Shown: positions 39,028-47,162, numbered from the stretch's first letter. The stretch: DNA of 64,000 nucleotides from Actinoplanes sp. KI2 (GCF_025630775.1 NZ_JAOSZE010000023.1:62001-126000); one strand, 5' to 3'. Translations and numbers: made by a program. Notes: generated by a model from the sequence alone, not told the origin.

Positions 39028-40170
39028 ATGTGGGACACCGAAGTGCTGATCGCCGGCGCCGGCCCGGTCGGCCTCACCCTCGCCGCCGCGCTCACCCGGC
39101 GCGGCCGCCCGGCGATCGTGATCGATCGCCAGCCGGAGGGCGCGAACACCTCGCGCGCCGCCGTCATCCACGCGCGCACGCTCGAGGCGCTCGACGAGCT
39201 CGACGTGACCGGCGAGATGGTCGAGCGGGGCGTCATCGTGCCGCACTTCACCGTGCGGGACGGCGATCGCGCCCTGCTCACCGTCGATTTCAGCGACCTG
39301 CCGACGCGCTACCCGTACACGCTGATGCTGCCGCAGAGCGACACCGAGCTGATCCTTTCCGATCGGCTGCGGCGCCTCGGCGGCTCCGTCCGCCGCCCGG
39401 CGGAGCTCGTCGGCTTCCGGCAGGACGACGACGGGGTGACCGCCACGCTGCGCGACGGCCAGACCGTCCGGGCGCGCTATCTGGTCGGCGCCGACGGCAT
39501 GCACAGCACGGTGCGCGACCTGAGCGGGATCGGTTTCACCGGAAAGGCGTACGAGGAGAGCTTCGTCCTCGCCGACGTACGGATGGACTGGCCGTTGCCG
39601 GCGGACGAGGTGACCCTCCACTTCTCGCCGGCCGGACTGGTCGTGGTGGCGCCGCTGCCCGGCGGCCGGCACCGGATCGTGGCCACCCTCGACGAGGCGC
39701 CGGAACACCCGGCGGCCGCCGACGTGCAGGCGATCCTCGACGCGCGCGGCCCCCGGCGGGAGCATGCGAAGGTGCGCGAGGTGCTGTGGAGCTCCCGCTT
39801 CCGGGTGCATCACCGGCTCGCCGAGCACTACCGATCGGGACGCGTCTTCCTGGCCGGGGACGCGGCGCATGTGCACAGCCCGGCCGGCGGCCAGGGCATG
39901 AACACCGGCGTCCAGGACGCGATCGCCCTCGCCGCGGTGCTCGCCGAAGGGAGCGATCTCGATCGGTACGAGACGGTGCGCCGCCCGATCGCCGCCGGTG
40001 TCGTGGCGCTCACCGATCGGATGACCAGACTTGCCACTCTGCGCAGTCGTCCGCTCATCGCGGTACGCAACACCGTGCTGCCGATCGTGGGTGGCGTGCC
40101 CGCGGTCCGTCGTGGCCTCGCGATGAATCTGTCCGAGCTGTCTACGATCGCGCGGGGGAAGGGAGCCTGA
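39028..40170 (+). CDS. FAD-dependent aromatic-type monooxygenase
   Basis: A 380-residue group A flavin hydroxylase. The N-terminal FAD fold is VLIAGAGPVGLTLAAALTRRGRPAIVIDRQPEG, followed by RAAVIHARTLEALDELDV, the DG motif YLVGADGMHSTVRDLSGI, and the GD motif GRVFLAGDAAHVHSPAGGQGMNTGVQDA. It lacks the C-terminal thioredoxin-like domain of the phenol hydroxylase branch, so it resembles PHBH/tetracycline-destructase/rifampicin-monooxygenase-like enzymes that hydroxylate or inactivate polyketide-like aromatics. ATG 39028 has GGAGGAG upstream. The stop is two bases before tetR, so the pair is one autoregulated operon. Confidence 0.88.
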   Translation: MWDTEVLIAGAGPVGLTLAAALTRRGRPAIVIDRQPEGANTSRAAVIHARTLEALDELDVTGEMVERGVIVPHFTVRDGDRALLTVDFSDLPTRYPYTLMLPQSDTELILSDRLRRLGGSVRRPAELVGFRQDDDGVTATLRDGQTVRARYLVGADGMHSTVRDLSGIGFTGKAYEESFVLADVRMDWPLPADEVTLHFSPAGLVVVAPLPGGRHRIVATLDEAPEHPAAADVQAILDARGPRREHAKVREVLWSSRFRVHHRLAEHYRSGRVFLAGDAAHVHSPAGGQGMNTGVQDAIALAAVLAEGSDLDRYETVRRPIAAGVVALTDRMTRLATLRSRPLIAVRNTVLPIVGGVPAVRRGLAMNLSELSTIARGKGA

Positions 40171-40172
40171 AC

Positions 40173-40727
40173 ATGGCGGTACGGCGGTCGGATGCGACCC
40201 GCGCGGCGATCCTGGTGGCGGCCCGGGAGCGGTTCGCCAGCGACGGGTACGAGCGGGCGACGATCCGTTCGATCGCGGCCGACGCCGACATCGACCCGTC
40301 GATGGTGATGCGGTACTACGGCAGCAAGGAGAAGTTGTTCGCCGCGGCGGCCGAGTTCGACCTGCAGTTGCCGGACGCGTCCGCGATCCGGGCGGAGGAG
40401 ATCGGCGCGGTGCTGGCCCGGCACTTCCTGCACCGCTGGGAGGGCGACGACACGCTCACCGCCCTGCTGCGCGCCGCCGCGACTAACGAGGCCGCCGCCG
40501 ATCGGATGCGTGACCTGTTCGGCGCCCAGCTGCTGCCGGTGGTCGCCGCGGTCTGCCCCGATCCGGCCGACGCTCCCCGCCGCGCCGGGCTGGTCGCGAG
40601 CCAGATGCTGGGGCTCGCGCTGTGCCGCTTCGTGCTGCGTCTGCCGCCGATGGTGGCGATGCCCGCCGAGGAGGCCGCGGGCTGGGTGGGTCCGACAATC
40701 CAGCGCTACCTGACGTCCGCCTCCTGA
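40173..40727 (+). CDS. TetR-family regulator of the monooxygenase operon
   Basis: A 184-residue protein. The helix-turn-helix is SDATRAAILVAARERFASDGYERATIRSIAADADIDPSMVMRYYGSKEKLFAAA, and the C-terminal domain is of the TetR_C type (LARHFLHRWEGDDTLTALLRAAATNEAAADRMRDLF...AGLVASQMLGLALCRFVLRLPP). Cotranscribed with the flavin monooxygenase, it most likely represses the operon through the TGCCAAC dyads at 38950-39012 and is released by a substrate of the enzyme. Its stop lies inside the long terminator stem at 40718-40752. Confidence 0.9.
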   Translation: MAVRRSDATRAAILVAARERFASDGYERATIRSIAADADIDPSMVMRYYGSKEKLFAAAAEFDLQLPDASAIRAEEIGAVLARHFLHRWEGDDTLTALLRAAATNEAAADRMRDLFGAQLLPVVAAVCPDPADAPRRAGLVASQMLGLALCRFVLRLPPMVAMPAEEAAGWVGPTIQRYLTSAS

Positions 40728-40752
40728 CCCCTCGAAAAGGGGTCAGGAGGCG
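40718..40752. terminator. bidirectional terminator, 15-bp perfect stem
   Basis: CGCCTCCTGACCCCT (40718-40732) pairs perfectly with 40738-40752 around a 5-base loop. It contains the stop codons of both convergent genes (tetR and the GH5 hydrolase). Confidence 0.85.
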
Positions 40753-42170
40753 GTGCGCGTCCACTGCTGGTTGGTGCCGCCGTTGCAGGTGTACTGCTCG
40801 ATGTCGCCGCCGTCCGCAGTGGAGGCGCCGGTCACGTCGAGACACTTGCCGCTGTGCCGAGCCTTGAGCGTGTAGTAGCTGCCGGTCGCGGTCCACTGCC
40901 ACTGCTGGTTGGTGCCGCTGCCGCAGGTGTACTGGATGACGTTGGCGCCGTCGGCCGTCGATGCCGAGGCCACGTCCAGGCACTTGCCACTGTTCTGGTT
41001 GACGATCCGCAGGTAGCCGGTGCCGAGGTCCTCGAATGCCCACCTCTGGTTGAGTCCGCCGTTCGATGCGTACTGCTTCACCTCGGCGTTGTTCGCGGTG
41101 GACGCGCCGACCAGGTCCATCACCTTGCCGCTGTTGCGGTTGGTGACCCGGTAGTGGGTGAGCGGCACGTTGGTGCCGCCGTCCTGCCCCCACGAGTAAC
41201 GCAACTGATCGCGGCCGCTCGCGTTCGTCGTGGACAGGGTCAGGCTGGTCCCGCTGCCGCCGATCTCCTGCAGCCGGTACGGGTCGGCAATCCGCACACC
41301 CGGCCAGTAAACGGTGCCCAGCCCTTCGGCGCGCGCCTCCGCGGCGGTACCGCGGATGAAGGCGACGAAGCTGTCGGTCGCCGAGGGGGAGTCGTAGTTG
41401 CGCCCGTCGGTCATCGGCGCGCCGAACTCGGTGATCAGCACCCGGGACGCGTACGAGCCGACGCTGGTCCGCAGCGACTCGCGCCAGGAGTCCTCGGTCG
41501 TGCGGCTGGTGTCGAAGAACTCGTACGTGTGCCGCGAGATGAGCGTTCCGTCGAAGCGACTGTCCGACCCGATCGTGGTGAGGCGCTGGTTGTACCCGGC
41601 GCCGGAGACGACGACCCGGCCGCGGGGCACCGACGAGTAGGTGGACAGCCACTGCGCGGCCAGGTTCTTCCAGTCCGCGTCGCTGTATCCGTACGGCTCG
41701 TTCATCGGCTCGAAGTACACGTTGGCGTTGCCCGAGTACTTGCTGACGATCGTCTGCCACATCGACCAGAACTGGGTGAGGTTGTCCACCGTCCCGTTGC
41801 GGGAACTGGCCGCCTCCCAGTAGCTGAGGATCACCCGCATCCCCTTGGCGGTGGCCGCGTCGATCGCCCCGGTGTACGAGTTCCAGTACGAGCCTGAGAC
41901 GGTCGGATAGTTCACCGGCATCCGGACGGTGTTGGCGCCCAGGTTGTTCTGGAAGCCGGCCAGGATCCCGTTCGCCTTGGCCTGCGTGGTCGCGTAGCTG
42001 TCGCCGGTGCTCAAGCCGCCGAGCACCAGGGTGTCGTCGACGAAGTTGTCGCGCTGGTCGGCCCAGTTGACCCCGCGGAAGTCGCTGGTGGCGGCGGCCG
42101 CGGGGGAGGCGGCGACGGGCACGGCCAGGGTCGCGGCGACGAGGGCCAGGATTGGCAGAGCTTTCTTCAT
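40743..42170 (-). CDS. secreted GH5 glycoside hydrolase with CBM13 (ricin-B) module
   Basis: A 475-residue exported enzyme. The signal peptide is MKKALPILALVAATLAVPVAASPAAAA. The GH5 barrel (about 30-320) carries the acid/base glutamate in VYFEPMNEPYG and the nucleophile in VLITEFGAPMTDG, with supporting NTVRMPVNYP and SRHTYEFFD. A C-terminal CBM13 beta-trefoil (about 345-475) has three Q-x-W repeats (LNQRWAFED, TNQQWQWTA, TNQQWTRTA). The activity within GH5 (beta-mannanase, endoglucanase or xylan-active) is not determined. The trefoil is almost identical to that of the GH43-like enzyme at 43438. Confidence 0.92.
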   Translation of the reverse strand: MKKALPILALVAATLAVPVAASPAAAATSDFRGVNWADQRDNFVDDTLVLGGLSTGDSYATTQAKANGILAGFQNNLGANTVRMPVNYPTVSGSYWNSYTGAIDAATAKGMRVILSYWEAASSRNGTVDNLTQFWSMWQTIVSKYSGNANVYFEPMNEPYGYSDADWKNLAAQWLSTYSSVPRGRVVVSGAGYNQRLTTIGSDSRFDGTLISRHTYEFFDTSRTTEDSWRESLRTSVGSYASRVLITEFGAPMTDGRNYDSPSATDSFVAFIRGTAAEARAEGLGTVYWPGVRIADPYRLQEIGGSGTSLTLSTTNASGRDQLRYSWGQDGGTNVPLTHYRVTNRNSGKVMDLVGASTANNAEVKQYASNGGLNQRWAFEDLGTGYLRIVNQNSGKCLDVASASTADGANVIQYTCGSGTNQQWQWTATGSYYTLKARHSGKCLDVTGASTADGGDIEQYTCNGGTNQQWTRTAS

Positions 42171-42233
42171 GGCCTCATCTCAGAGACTCGGAAATGGGCA
42201 CGCCACGATGCGAACCGAGATGGTCGGAAACGT

Positions 42234-43280
42234 TCACACCCGAACATGGAACGGCGACGACTGGCGGACCACGAGCGACGGCGCGACCAGGACGCCCTGG
42301 ACCGGGCGCTGCGAGCCGTCGAGCAGCCGGGTGACGATCAGTTCCACGGCGAGCCGGCCGACGTGGTTCTTCGGCGGGCGTACCGCGGTCAGCGCCGGCT
42401 CCGCCAGGTGGGCGACCTCGTCGTCGTACGAGATGAGGGCGATGTCCTCCGGGATGCGCAGGCCCTGTTCCGCGCAGGTCTGCGCGACCGCGATCGCGTG
42501 CGGGTCACTGTGCACGATCAGCGCGGTCTCGCCTCGCCGGCGGCACCCGGCCAGCACTTCCCGCAGCATCCGGTCCGGCGGGTCGTCCAGCATGATCGGC
42601 GGCGGCAGCTCGCGGTGCCGCAGGTACGCCGAGGTGGGGCTGCCCCGCGACAGCAGCAGCCCGATCCGCCGGTGCCCGTGTTCCCGCAGGTGCTGCACCG
42701 CGATCTCCAGGCCGAGCGCGTGGTCGCTGCGTACCCACTCGACCCGCCGGGACGCGGCGGTCCAGCGGCGCGGTTGCCGCTCGACGAGCACGCACGGGAC
42801 CGGCAGCCGGCCGATCCAGTCGATCATGTCGTCGTCGTCGAGGTCGGGCGCGAGCAGCAGGCCGCGTACCTCGCCCGCCTCCACCAGCCGGCCGATCTGC
42901 CGACGGTCCTCGTCCGGGTCGTAGCTGGAGCCGCGCAGCTGGACGGTCACGCCGAGCGCGGCGGCCGCGGCCCGCGCCCCGGCGATCACCGGCGGCCAGT
43001 AGAAGTCGAGCGAGGGCACCACCATGCCGATCGCGATGCCGGTCGTGGTGACGGCGCGCGGGCGCCCGGCCGAGCGGGCCCGGTTGGGCAGGGTGGCTCC
43101 GCCGTGCACCCGGTTGACCAGATTGCGGGCGGCCAGGGCGGCGATGTCGCGGCGGATGGTCAGCTCGCTGACGCCGAGGTCGCGCGCGAGCTCGCGGACC
43201 CGCACGGCGCCGAGCCGGTGCAGCTCGGTGAGCAACCGCTCGTGCCGTTGCACCTGGAACAGGCGTTCGTCGGTCACCAC
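42234..43280 (-). CDS. hybrid regulator: DeoR-type HTH with LacI-type sugar-sensing domain
   Basis: A 348-residue protein. The N-terminus is a DeoR winged helix (RHERLLTELHRLGAVRVRELARDLGVSELTIRRDIAALAARNLVNRVHGGATL), but the rest is a LacI/GalR periplasmic-binding fold: IGMVVPSLDFYWPPVIAGARAAAAALGVTVQL, VRGLLLAPDL, VLVERQP, SDHALGLEIAVQHLREHGHRRIGLL, ALIVHSDPHAIAVAQTCAEQGLRIPEDIALISYDDEVAHLAEPALTAVRPP. It lies between two glycoside hydrolase genes with CBM13 modules and probably senses a product sugar and controls both. Confidence 0.9.
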   Translation of the reverse strand: MVTDERLFQVQRHERLLTELHRLGAVRVRELARDLGVSELTIRRDIAALAARNLVNRVHGGATLPNRARSAGRPRAVTTTGIAIGMVVPSLDFYWPPVIAGARAAAAALGVTVQLRGSSYDPDEDRRQIGRLVEAGEVRGLLLAPDLDDDDMIDWIGRLPVPCVLVERQPRRWTAASRRVEWVRSDHALGLEIAVQHLREHGHRRIGLLLSRGSPTSAYLRHRELPPPIMLDDPPDRMLREVLAGCRRRGETALIVHSDPHAIAVAQTCAEQGLRIPEDIALISYDDEVAHLAEPALTAVRPPKNHVGRLAVELIVTRLLDGSQRPVQGVLVAPSLVVRQSSPFHVRV

Positions 43281-43324
43281 GCTCTCCAGACCGGCGGGAG
43301 GAGCGCCATGCTTGTTTCGTGATG

Positions 43325-43358
43325 GTTAACGTAATGCGTCACGATATCGATCGTCAAC
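43325..43358. promoter_or_regulatory. AT-rich dyad between the hybrid regulator and the GH43-like gene
   Basis: GTTAACG (43325-43331) and CGTCAAC (43352-43358) form an inverted repeat with one mismatch inside a notably AT-rich stretch (43318-43365). It lies 45 bases from the regulator start and about 80 from the GH43-like start, a reasonable place for the regulator to bind. Confidence 0.45.
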
Positions 43359-43437
43359 GATGTTCGAGTGGCTTCGTTTGCGGACGATCCCGATCGGATC
43401 GTGGCGTCCCGATCGGTCGGAGCGCTACCAAGAGGCC

Positions 43438-44850
43438 ATGAGAAGGGCTCTCGTCATCGCTCTGGTCATGGCGACGATCCTCGCCGCCGAGCCGGCCGCG
43501 GCGGCGCCGGTCACCGTGGTCAACGGCACCCAGTTCACCGACACCTCCGGCGCCGTCGTGCACGCGCACGGCGGAGGGGTGTTGAAGGTGGGTTCCTATT
43601 ACTACTGGTTCGGCGAGAACCGGAACGCCGACGACACGTTCAAGGCCGTCTCGGTCTACCGCTCGACCGACCTGCGCACCTGGGAGTTCCGCAACAACGT
43701 GCTCACCCCGTCCTCCGCCGCGGAGCTGCAGGGCGCCAACATCGAGCGCCCGAAGGTCATCTACAACGCGAGCACCGGGCAGTACGTGATGTGGATGCAC
43801 AAGGAGAACGGCACCGACTACAGCGAGGCCCGCGCGGCCGTCGCGTACTCGTCGACGGTCGACGGGGCGTACACGTATCAGGGCAGCTTCCGCCCGCAAG
43901 GCACGTACATGTCCCGCGACATCACGCTGTTCAACGACAACGGCACCGCCTACATGGTCTCCGCGGCGGACGAGAACTACGACCTGATGATCTACCGGCT
44001 CACCGCCGACTTCCGCGGCATCGCGAGCGTGGTCGGCAACTTCTGGAACGATGCACACCGCGAGGCGCCCGCCCTGTTCAAGCGGGGAAGCACGTACTTC
44101 ATGCTCACCTCGGCGGCGACCGGCTGGAGCCCGAACCAGGCGCAATACGCGACCGCTTCGAGCATCTCCGGACCGTGGACCGGGTGGTCGAACGTGGGCG
44201 ACTCGACCACGTACAGCTCCCAGCCCGCGTACGTGCTGCCGGTCCAGGGCACCTCCGCGACCGGCTATCTGTACCTGGGTGACCGCTGGGCCGGCGCGTG
44301 GGGTGGCCGGGTGAACGATTCCTCGTACGTCTGGCTGCCGATCGCCTTTCCGACGTCGACCACCATGAGCCTGTCCTGGTACCCGACGATCACCATCGAC
44401 GCGGCGGCCGGCACGGTCACCGGAAACCCGGCCACCTACTACCGGATCACCAACCGCAACAGCGGCAAGGTGATGGACGCGGTCGGCGCCTCCACCGCCA
44501 ACAACGTCGAGATCAAGCAGTACAGCTGGAACGGTGGCGGCAACCAGAAGTGGGAGTTCCAGGACGCCGGTGGCGGCTACCTCCGGATCGTCAACCAGAA
44601 CAGCGGCAAATGCCTGGACGTGGCCTCGTCGTCGACCGCCGACGGCGCGAACATCATCCAGTACACCTGTGGCAGCGGGACCAACCAGCAGTGGCAGTGG
44701 ACCGCGACCGGCAGCTACTACACGCTCAAGGCGCGCCACAGCGGCAAGTGCCTGGACGTGGTGAACGCGAACACCGCGGACGGCGCGGACATCCAGCAGT
44801 ACACCTGCAACGGCGGAAACAACCAGCAGTGGAGCCGCACCCAGTCATAG
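43438..44850 (+). CDS. secreted GH43-like exo-galactanase with CBM13 module
   Basis: A 470-residue exported protein (signal peptide MRRALVIALVMATILAAEPAAAA). The five-bladed propeller domain (about 25-320) begins VTVVNGTQFTDTSGAVVHAHGGGVLKVGSYYYWFGE and has NIERPKVIYNASTGQYVMWMH, MSRDITLFNDNGTAYMVSAADE, HREAPALFKRGSTYFMLTS and YLYLGDRW. This pattern is that of GH43 subfamily 24 galactan 1,3-beta-galactosidases, which degrade arabinogalactan side chains. Classical GH43 carries three acidic residues; the N-terminal Asp is absent in this subfamily. The C-terminal CBM13 trefoil nearly duplicates that of the GH5 enzyme. Confidence 0.88.
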   Translation: MRRALVIALVMATILAAEPAAAAPVTVVNGTQFTDTSGAVVHAHGGGVLKVGSYYYWFGENRNADDTFKAVSVYRSTDLRTWEFRNNVLTPSSAAELQGANIERPKVIYNASTGQYVMWMHKENGTDYSEARAAVAYSSTVDGAYTYQGSFRPQGTYMSRDITLFNDNGTAYMVSAADENYDLMIYRLTADFRGIASVVGNFWNDAHREAPALFKRGSTYFMLTSAATGWSPNQAQYATASSISGPWTGWSNVGDSTTYSSQPAYVLPVQGTSATGYLYLGDRWAGAWGGRVNDSSYVWLPIAFPTSTTMSLSWYPTITIDAAAGTVTGNPATYYRITNRNSGKVMDAVGASTANNVEIKQYSWNGGGNQKWEFQDAGGGYLRIVNQNSGKCLDVASSSTADGANIIQYTCGSGTNQQWQWTATGSYYTLKARHSGKCLDVVNANTADGADIQQYTCNGGNNQQWSRTQS

Positions 44851-45053
44851 TTCGGCGCCGCCCGGATCGCGGAGATCCGGCGGCTGCTGGACGCGCCGGA
44901 ACTGAGCGCGGACCGTCGTCCCCTCGACGAGCCGACGGCCGATCGGATTCGGACGGGCATGTGGGACGACTGGCCGTGGTCGCTGATGCCGATCGTCCCC
45001 GCCGCGACGGCCGCTGCCACGAGCGGCATGCCCGCCGCCATGCTCTGGCACCT
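44851..45053 (+). other. 203-bp gap with a coding-like but startless open frame
   Basis: Directly after the GH43-like stop, the same frame continues open for about 85 codons (FGAARIAEIRRLLDAPELSADRRPLDEPTADRIRTGMWDDWPW...). It has coding-like composition but no start codon or ribosome site before 44956. It may be the 3' relic of a lost gene, or chance openness in high-GC DNA. No family recognised. Confidence 0.3.
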
Positions 45054-45398
45054 TCAGCCGGCCGCGGCGCCGCCGAGGCCGATCTCGTTGCCGTCCGGGT
45101 CGACGTAGGTCGTCTTGCGGACGCCGTTGTCGTACGTCTCCTCCTTCGCCGGCGTCAGCCCGCGGGCCGCGATCGCCGCGACCCGCTCGTCGAAGTCGTC
45201 GAGGAACAGGGTGTGGATGGCGTGGCCCGCCTTCTCCGGCAGGTGTTCGATGTAGACGTACCGGTGCTCGGCGATCTCCCATACCGCCTCGACATCGTTC
45301 GGGAAGAACGCCGGCGGCGCGCCGAGCAGCTTCTCGTACCAGGTGAGCGCCGTCGCGTAGTCACTGACGGCGATCCCGGCGAACAGGTCGACGGACAT
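45054..45398 (-). CDS. VOC (glyoxalase/bleomycin-resistance) family protein
   Basis: A 114-residue single-module vicinal-oxygen-chelate protein: LFAGIAVSDYATALTWYEKLLGAPPAFFPNDVEAVWEI...YVYIEHLPEKAGHAIHTLFLDDFDERVAAIAARGLTPAKEE...GVRKTTYVDPDGNEIGLGGA. The paired beta-alpha-beta-beta-beta units and the closing DPDGNEIGL are characteristic. It may detoxify or bind a small molecule. It starts at ATG 45396-45398, eight bases after the EamA stop on the same strand, so the two probably form an operon. Confidence 0.85.
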   Translation of the reverse strand: MSVDLFAGIAVSDYATALTWYEKLLGAPPAFFPNDVEAVWEIAEHRYVYIEHLPEKAGHAIHTLFLDDFDERVAAIAARGLTPAKEETYDNGVRKTTYVDPDGNEIGLGGAAAG

Positions 45399-45406
45399 GA
45401 CTCATG

Positions 45407-46360
45407 CTAAATCGCCCGGTCGCCCAGTTTCACCGCGACGACGCCACCGATCACGAGCAGCCCGCCGACCAGCTGGAGCGGGCCGGGCAGCTGATCGACC
45501 AGCAGCCAGGCGAAGACGACCGCCGCGATCACCTCGAGCAGCGCCACGAACGACGCGACCCGGGAGCCCAGGCGGCGGCTGGCGGCGATCCCGGTCGCGT
45601 ACGCCAGAGCGGCCGTGACCAGCCCGAGCAGCAGCAGCGGCACCCACCAGGACACCGTCGCCGGAGCGAACGCGATCGGCGCCGTGCTCGCGTGCATCGG
45701 CAACAGCCCGGTCGCCGCGAGCAGCCCGAGCGTGAGCGCGCCGACCGTCAGGCCCACCCCGGCCAGGGCGAGCGGCGGCAGCCCGCTGTCGGTGTCGGCC
45801 GAGATCAGGAAGTACGCCGTGGCGCCGACCATCGCGGCCAGCGCCCACGCCACGCCGGACCAGGCCAGGTGCGCTCCGGAGGTCAGATCGAGCACGAGCA
45901 CCAGCCCGGCCGCGGCGATCGCGGCGCCCGCGACGGTCAGCTTGCTCGGGCGCTGGCCGCGGCGCAGCCACAGCCAGGCGACCACGGCGGCGGGCGCCGT
46001 GTACTCGATCAGCAGGGCGGGGCCGACGTCCATCCGGGCGACGGCCGAGAAGTAGCAGAACTGCGCGCCGGCGACGGCCAGCACCCCGTACGTCAGGATC
46101 TGCCCGGCCTGGCGTCGCAGCAGGTGGCCGCGTCCGCGCAGCGCGGCGACGGTGAAGGGCGCCAAAGCGATCGCGGCGATCGCGATCCGCACCAGCACGA
46201 TCGCGCCCGGGCTCCACCCCGTGGCCAGCAACCCGGTGGCCAGCGAACCGGACAGACCGAACGCCGTCGCGGAGCCGACGGCGAGCAGCACGCCGCCGCC
46301 GACGGCCGGGGCGGCCTGGCTGGCCTGCACCGCGGGAATGTCATTGGCTATCTGCGTCAT
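45407..46360 (-). CDS. EamA-family (DMT superfamily) exporter
   Basis: A 317-residue membrane protein with ten hydrophobic segments in two EamA repeats, such as LLAVGSATAFGLSGSLATGLL, PGAIVLVRIAIAAIALAPF, ILTYGVLAVAGAQFCYFSAV, PALLIEYTAPAAVVAWLWL, WALAAMVGATAYFLISAD, VSWWVPLLLLGLVTAALAYATGI and ASFVALLEVIAAVVFAWLLV. Members export amino acids or other metabolites (RhtA-like). Its start codon lies inside a perfect 15-bp palindrome, and a CGNR-type regulator is divergently encoded 39 bases away. Confidence 0.9.
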   Translation of the reverse strand: MTQIANDIPAVQASQAAPAVGGGVLLAVGSATAFGLSGSLATGLLATGWSPGAIVLVRIAIAAIALAPFTVAALRGRGHLLRRQAGQILTYGVLAVAGAQFCYFSAVARMDVGPALLIEYTAPAAVVAWLWLRRGQRPSKLTVAGAAIAAAGLVLVLDLTSGAHLAWSGVAWALAAMVGATAYFLISADTDSGLPPLALAGVGLTVGALTLGLLAATGLLPMHASTAPIAFAPATVSWWVPLLLLGLVTAALAYATGIAASRRLGSRVASFVALLEVIAAVVFAWLLVDQLPGPLQLVGGLLVIGGVVAVKLGDRAI

Positions 46361-46370
46361 AGCCTATGAC
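46356..46370. promoter_or_regulatory. 15-bp perfect palindrome GTCATAG-C-CTATGAC over the exporter start
   Basis: It covers the EamA ATG (46358-46360) and its upstream bases, in the gap to the divergent CGNR regulator. A repressor bound here would block translation initiation or promoter clearance of the exporter gene. The CGNR protein is the likely binder by position. Confidence 0.65.
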
Positions 46371-46399
46371 GCTATGGACGCCGGAGGTAATATGTCAAG

Positions 46400-46933
46400 G
46401 TGGTTTTGGCGCATGACACAGAGGCATCGCTGCTGGCCGCCGTCGAGCTGGTGAACAGCGGCGAGGATCCGGAGACCCTGCTCACCCTCGACCAGGCCGA
46501 CGCCTGGTACGCGCGGCACCGCTACAGCGGCCGGCGCGACCGGACCGAGGCCGAGCTCGCCGACCTGCGCGCGATCCGGCCGGTTCTGCGCGAACTGCTC
46601 ACGGCCGACCGCGACACCGCCGCCGAGCTGGTGAACCGGATGCTCGCCGACGCCAGCGCGACGCCGCGGCTGGTGCGCCACGACGGCATCGACTGGCACA
46701 TCCACGCGGTCTCGCCCGACCAGCCGCTGGTGCGGCGGGTGCTGGTGGAGACCGCGATGGCGATGGCCGACGTGGTCCGCGGCGACGAGATGTCCCGGCT
46801 CGCGGTCTGCGCCGACGACACCTGCGCGGGCATCGTGCTCGATCTCACCCGCAACCGATCGCGCCGCTTCTGCAGCACGACGTGCGCCAACCGGATCGCC
46901 GTCGCCGCCTATCGCGCCCGCCGGCGAGGTTAG
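46400..46933 (+). CDS. CGNR zinc-finger transcriptional regulator
   Basis: A 177-residue protein. The N-terminal stress-response-like helical domain (LLAAVELVNSGEDPETLLTLDQADAWYARHRYSGRRDRTEAELADLRAIRPVLRELL...) is followed by the C-terminal CGNR zinc finger, CADDTCAGIVLDLTRNRSRRFCSTTCANRIAVAAYRARR, with four cysteines and a conserved CANR in place of CGNR. It is divergent from the EamA exporter, the usual pairing for this regulator type. GTG 46400 is the chosen start. Confidence 0.88.
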   Translation: MVLAHDTEASLLAAVELVNSGEDPETLLTLDQADAWYARHRYSGRRDRTEAELADLRAIRPVLRELLTADRDTAAELVNRMLADASATPRLVRHDGIDWHIHAVSPDQPLVRRVLVETAMAMADVVRGDEMSRLAVCADDTCAGIVLDLTRNRSRRFCSTTCANRIAVAAYRARRRG

Positions 46934-46976
46934 ATCCCGCCGGCGAGGCCAGATCCCGCCGGCGAGTCAGAGCAAG
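46921..46976. repeat. three copies of a 19-bp repeat at the CGNR gene end
   Basis: CCGGCGAGGTTAGATCCCG-type units begin at 46921, 46940 and 46959. The first contains the CGNR stop codon; the others lie in the gap. They are probably slippage duplications of the gene end. Confidence 0.7.
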
Positions 46977-46996
46977 GGTCACATCCACCGCTGCGT

Positions 46997-47152
46997 CACC
47001 CGGTCGGCGGTGAGCTCCTTCTCGCGTACGAGTCGATGGAGCTCACCGCCGTCGCCGGCCTGCGGCTCAACGCCTACCGCGCCGAGCCCGGGTCACCCTC
47101 GCAGGACGCCCTGAACCTGCTGGCCGGCTGGACGGTCACCACCGCCGGCTAG
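46997..47152 (+). pseudogene. 3' relic of an MmyB-type regulator gene
   Basis: The plus frame reads HPVGGELLLAYESMELTAVAGLRLNAYRAEPGSPSQDALNLLAGW and ends at TAG 47150-47152. This matches the C-terminal end of MmyB-like ligand domains; compare HPQVGPVTVNCDVLDI...LVIYTATPGSPSAEALRLLA in the intact gene at 36553. No upstream part remains. Confidence 0.7.
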
Positions 47153-47162
47153 GGACAGCCGG

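Noticed and set aside
10000..45000. One polysaccharide-utilisation locus from the lyase to the CBM13 enzymes
   Set aside because: The carbohydrate genes are separated by unrelated regulators, kinase and helicase genes, lie on both strands, and share no obvious operator. They are treated as separate loci.
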